The position numbers and the translations under genes are program-made. Shown piece by piece: positions 63,961 through 64,000 of a stretch of 64,000 nt of DNA. The notes beneath the pieces were generated by a model. It saw nothing but the letters and a program-made list of their open reading frames with translations, did no database searches and was not told the origin of the DNA. The stretch lies in contig CM077034.1 in assembly GCA_039090855.1 (NCBI GenBank), forward strand, positions 17,431,303-17,495,302, written 5' to 3'. Positions within the stretch are counted from its first letter, which is position 1; every line of letters begins with the position of its first letter. Source of the DNA: Macrothele yani (lineage: Eukaryota; Arthropoda; Arachnida; Araneae; Macrothelidae).

Positions 63961-64000
63961 AACCTAAAATATCAGTTAAAGCTTTCGACAAATAATCACA

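Overview
This window looks like repeat-dense, gene-poor chromatin from an invertebrate animal, most likely an arthropod. The reasons are the mix of Tc1-like and mariner DNA transposons, RTE-like LINEs ending in short ATG/GAT tails, tRNA-derived SINEs, a hAT relative of the ZMYM1 type and several satellites. The species cannot be named from sequence alone. No host protein-coding gene can be supported. Nothing looks bacterial, and there is no CRISPR array, operon or rRNA.

Layout: 1-1500 mariner scrap and Tc1 element. 1.86-8.27 kb is a 118-bp satellite made from a piece of LINE reverse-transcriptase coding sequence. 9.4-12.1 kb holds a tRNA-SINE cluster and headless SINE tandem copies. 11.2-14.9 kb is a 245-bp dimeric satellite with variable G runs. 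15-23 kb holds Tc1, RTE LINE, mariner and a further Tc1. 23.3-27.7 kb is a 146-bp repeat family broken by a TTAA-flanked MITE and a 2-kb RTE LINE. 28.1-30.0 kb is a second LINE family (the source type of the 118-bp satellite) split by a Tc1. 30.3-32.7 kb is a polypurine GA tract. 33.5-36.2 kb holds LINE pieces. 36.65-43.17 kb is a large inverted repeat whose centre carries an apparently intact Tc1. 43.9-47.0 and 60.9-61.8 kb are two members of an element family carrying 83-bp tandem units. 47.4-54.3 kb is a Tc1 cluster that includes a second intact transposase. 54.3-56.5 kb is a 35-bp AT-rich array. 56.6-60.9 kb holds two mariners, one split by an LTR-like insertion with a clean 4-bp duplication. 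61.75-64.0 kb is a decayed hAT transposase running off the window.

The elements do not form a pathway. They form a nested insertion record: LTR in mariner, Tc1 in LINE, SINE in satellite, LINE in the 146-bp repeat, MITE in the 83-bp array. Two transposases (39340-40371 + and 50709-51731 -) have uninterrupted reading frames with catalytic triads and two terminal repeats, so they are the only candidates here for still-functional proteins. The strongest novelty candidates are the LINE-derived satellite, the 36.6-43.2 kb inverted repeat, the 83-bp-array elements, and the satellite-like patches inside a MITE copy. All coordinates, repeat periods and residue counts were read by eye and may be off by a few bases.
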